NCBI RefSeq assembly: GCF_003945595.2 | Contig: NW_024104532.1 | Location: 557,501 to 621,500 of the forward strand | Reading direction: 5' to 3' | Origin: Pipra filicauda | Taxonomy: Eukaryota; Chordata; Aves; Passeriformes; Pipridae | Length of the DNA: 64,000 bases | Shown: positions 62,301-64,000 of the stretch, piece after piece | Layout: every line of letters starts with the position of its first letter | Position numbering within the stretch: the first letter of the stretch is position 1 | Notes under the pieces: generated by a model | What the model saw: only the letters and a program-made list of their open reading frames with translations | The model's database searches: none | What the model was told of the DNA's origin: nothing | Position numbers and translations under genes: made by a program

Positions 62301-64000
62301 AACAAAACCCAGATGCTTTAGTTTGTACAATTAAATGATTTTAAGAAGGAAAACCAGATCTTTTAAAAGTGAAACAGGAAAAAGAAGCGGTAAATACTCT
62401 TTAATAAATGCTTACCATTCAAGTCCAGAATGTCATAACAGTTCACCAGGGTAAGAGCTTGAGCTTATAAACTAACAGAAAAATACACAACCTGTGCTCA
62501 GAGCAAATCTGAAGCAATGATGTTACAAAATGCTGGGATAAACCTACTCAAAAAGAAATATTGTGGCCCTAAAAGGCTTACCCTCACTCAGCCAAACTGT
62601 ACACTATAGGTATTTTTATGTTAATTTTAAAATGGTTCTTACATCTCTGTCCATTGAAATGGAAAAAAGGAGCTCTTTGTCTTGCTGCTTCACAGAGCTG
62701 AGATTGAACACAATTCGGGAGTGGTTTTGTCCTTCTGATGATCCCAGAAGAGTCCACTTTCGTTTTCCAGGTTGGGTCAAATTCCAAAGAAGCAGTTCTC
62801 CTCTGCAAAATTTAAATTTATTTAATTTTTCACTTCAAAAGAACAACATAGGCCATATACAGACTCCACTACCTGTGCACATTTTGCAAGTACAAGACTA
62901 ATACAGCTCGACACACATCCACTGCACCTGCCTGTACAGAGCTGCACACAAACACCACCTCGAAAACTGACAGGTCATTTTTCCCCACTAGATGGGCAAA
63001 AACACAACTTGTACCATTAGCAGTCAACATTCAGTTAGATTATGGGAGAAATTATGGGACAAACAGTTTTCTAGAAGCCTGAAGTCCCATTTTTAGTCTT
63101 GACCTATCTTGTCTCCTGTTATACTAGGAAAGAAGGAGGAAGGGAGTGTCTTTTCTACCCAGCACTTCCTTAAGTATCAACAAATGTATCTGCAGCTGCT
63201 GATGGTCCCCAGGCTGCTGAGTGCCCTACTCACCCAAAACCACTGGACACAATTTCTGTGGCACGACCAGGAGGCCAGTGAACAGTGAGCCAAATGCGCT
63301 CCTTAACAGCGGGATCAACAGCTCCACCTCTTCTTTTGGTGGGGGGCAACTTCAGAGTCAGCACACCTGTGGAACCAAGAGGGATCATCCAGACCTTGTA
63401 CATCAGAACTCCCTGACAGAAAGAGTAGCCCTGTGAATCTGCAGCTTTAAGTACACTGCCCATGCTTTAAACCATCAGATTAGCAGACAAAGGCTGCAGT
63501 TAGAGAACAGCTCTTCCACCACACTGTCACTGTTTATCTCACATTATCAATCCTACTTACTCCTGCCTCTGGTACAGCTCCATATTCGTATGGTCTGATC
63601 TTTGCTTCCCGAGGCCAGGTAACAGCCCTTCTTTGTGGTTGTGTCCTGTGTCAGCTCCCCATTTGGAACTCTGCCTTCCTCTGAAGGAACTGCTGAACAC
63701 CATTGAAGTCATGTTATTACACTTTGAAATTCAAAGCTTTAAAAAAAAAATCAGCTGAAAAATAGACTGATTTCTATCAGAACACACTGTACTGAACTTA
63801 TTAGTTGCCTTTGCTTAGCTACTTACCAACCTTCTATAAAAAATTCAATTCTCTAGAAATAGACATTTACATGAAATAAAAATTGCTTCACAAACTATTA
63901 ATCACTTCTACATACCCTGGACCTCATCTTGCCAAGAAGGTAACCTTTCTTCACCAGGCACAGGGCACCAGGCCAGACAATGTATTTCATCCTCGTGGCC
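49894..64000 (-). CDS. GEMIN5: GEMIN5, SMN-complex snRNA/cap-binding WD40 protein (5' partial; 25 exons)
   Basis: GEMIN5 selects snRNAs for Sm-core assembly and also binds m7G caps, ribosomes and IRES RNA. Exons on the minus strand: 64000(edge)-63916, 63692-63561, 63366-63234, 62802-62643, 62018-61806, 61116-61031, 60553-60459, 59755-59619, 59326-59253, 58872-58691, 58586-58447, 58046-57875, 57643-57416, 56910-56797, 56413-56285, 55689-55594, 55294-55157, 54788-54641, 54517-54398, 54166-53956, 53378-53121, 52463-52301, 51684-51111, 50681-50585, 50049-49894. Phases close exactly: 4041 bases, 1346 residues plus TGA at 49896-49894. The first residue here corresponds to human Gly193, so the N-terminal ~190 residues lie off the right edge. 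Three domains follow in order: WD40 double propeller, TPR-like helical dimerisation region, and non-canonical C-terminal RNA-binding region. The C terminus ends [10 protein letters not shown], unlike the human ending. Confidence 0.97.
53956..55689 (-). other. GEMIN5: GEMIN5 TPR-like dimerisation domain exons
   Basis: Exons from 55689 down to 53956 encode an all-helical region. Landmarks are [69 protein letters not shown] and [17 protein letters not shown]. This matches the TPR-like module that dimerises GEMIN5 in human. Conservation is high and all exon phases agree. Confidence 0.9.
56285..57643 (-). other. GEMIN5: GEMIN5 charged linker exons
   Basis: Exon 57643-57416 begins [11 protein letters not shown] and carries a lysine block ([12 protein letters not shown]), then an acidic Glu-rich stretch. 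Exon 56910-56797 ([24 protein letters not shown]) uses a weaker donor, CCAA|GTTAGT. Exon 56413-56285 contains [20 protein letters not shown]. The region joins the propellers to the helical domain. It is much less conserved than its flanks and probably disordered. Confidence 0.85.
57875..64000 (-). other. GEMIN5: GEMIN5 WD40 double beta-propeller exons
   Basis: Twelve exons carry repeated WD signatures: [56 protein letters not shown] and [10 protein letters not shown]. Residues equivalent to human W286 ([10 protein letters not shown]), R335 (QNHSR) and F381 ([11 protein letters not shown]), reported to contact the snRNA Sm site or cap, are all retained. Cap/snRNA binding is therefore expected. 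The exon at 60553 must start at T of TGCTAAG. The alternative AG seven bases downstream would break the frame. Confidence 0.93.

Larger units (their letters stand above)
50050..63915 (-). other. GEMIN5: GEMIN5 introns; nothing further recognised
   Basis: Introns are mostly 0.2-1.1 kb. The longer ones are 55690-56284, 59756-60458, 61117-61805, 62019-62642, 52464-53120 and 51685-52300. All begin GT and end AG on the minus strand. They are AT-rich with short homopolymer runs. No repeat family, snoRNA or other gene was identified by eye. Confidence 0.5.

Noticed and set aside
1..64000. Prokaryotic-type systems (operons, CRISPR, prophage, toxin modules)
   Set aside because: The DNA is intron-rich vertebrate sequence. 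No short regularly spaced repeats, ribosome-binding sites or bacterial genes were seen.

Overview
The window is vertebrate nuclear DNA, most likely from a bird and possibly a songbird. The evidence is multi-exon genes with GT-AG introns, protein sequences close to their human orthologues, compact introns, several CR1 LINE 3' fragments, and an LTR-like remnant ending in AAACCAGCACA of a kind I associate with passerine endogenous retroviruses. The species call is inference. I see no prokaryotic genes, CRISPR array, phage or operon, and no undescribed multi-gene system. The unusual items are local (splice choices, an extra exon, a tandem duplication, a quadruplex motif) and are listed as findings.

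Four protein-coding genes are present, in the order I recall for human 5q33.2: LARP1 (+), FAXDC2 (-), CNOT8 (+), GEMIN5 (-).

LARP1 fills 1-23.6 kb. It has a large first intron, 18 coding exons from 6335 to a stop at 18142, and a 3'UTR of about 5.4 kb. The first coding exon lies upstream of the window.

FAXDC2 is convergent with LARP1. It has eight coding exons from ATG 32172 down to stop 24741, encoding 331 residues. At least one candidate upstream exon lies at 33371-33307.

A gene-poor stretch (33.4-39.1 kb) holds an old CR1 fragment and an (AC)24 microsatellite. It leads into a CpG island at 39.1-40.0 kb with NRF1, TCTCGCGAGA and ETS motifs, which is the CNOT8 promoter. CNOT8 is complete: 292 residues in six coding exons, 41087-47076, with a 3'UTR of about 1.2 kb.

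GEMIN5 is convergent with CNOT8. Twenty-five exons lie between the window edge (64000) and a stop at 49894, covering 1346 residues equivalent to human residues about 193 to the C terminus. Its N-terminal exons are beyond the right edge.

Three of the four genes act on mRNA: LARP1 binds the cap and 5'TOP of ribosomal-protein mRNAs, CNOT8 is a CCR4-NOT deadenylase, and GEMIN5 binds snRNAs and caps and modulates translation. FAXDC2 is a membrane di-iron hydroxylase-family enzyme of sterol metabolism. Shared function does not imply co-regulation. Exon boundaries were set by matching reading phase across GT-AG sites and by similarity to orthologues as I remember them. No alignment program was run.
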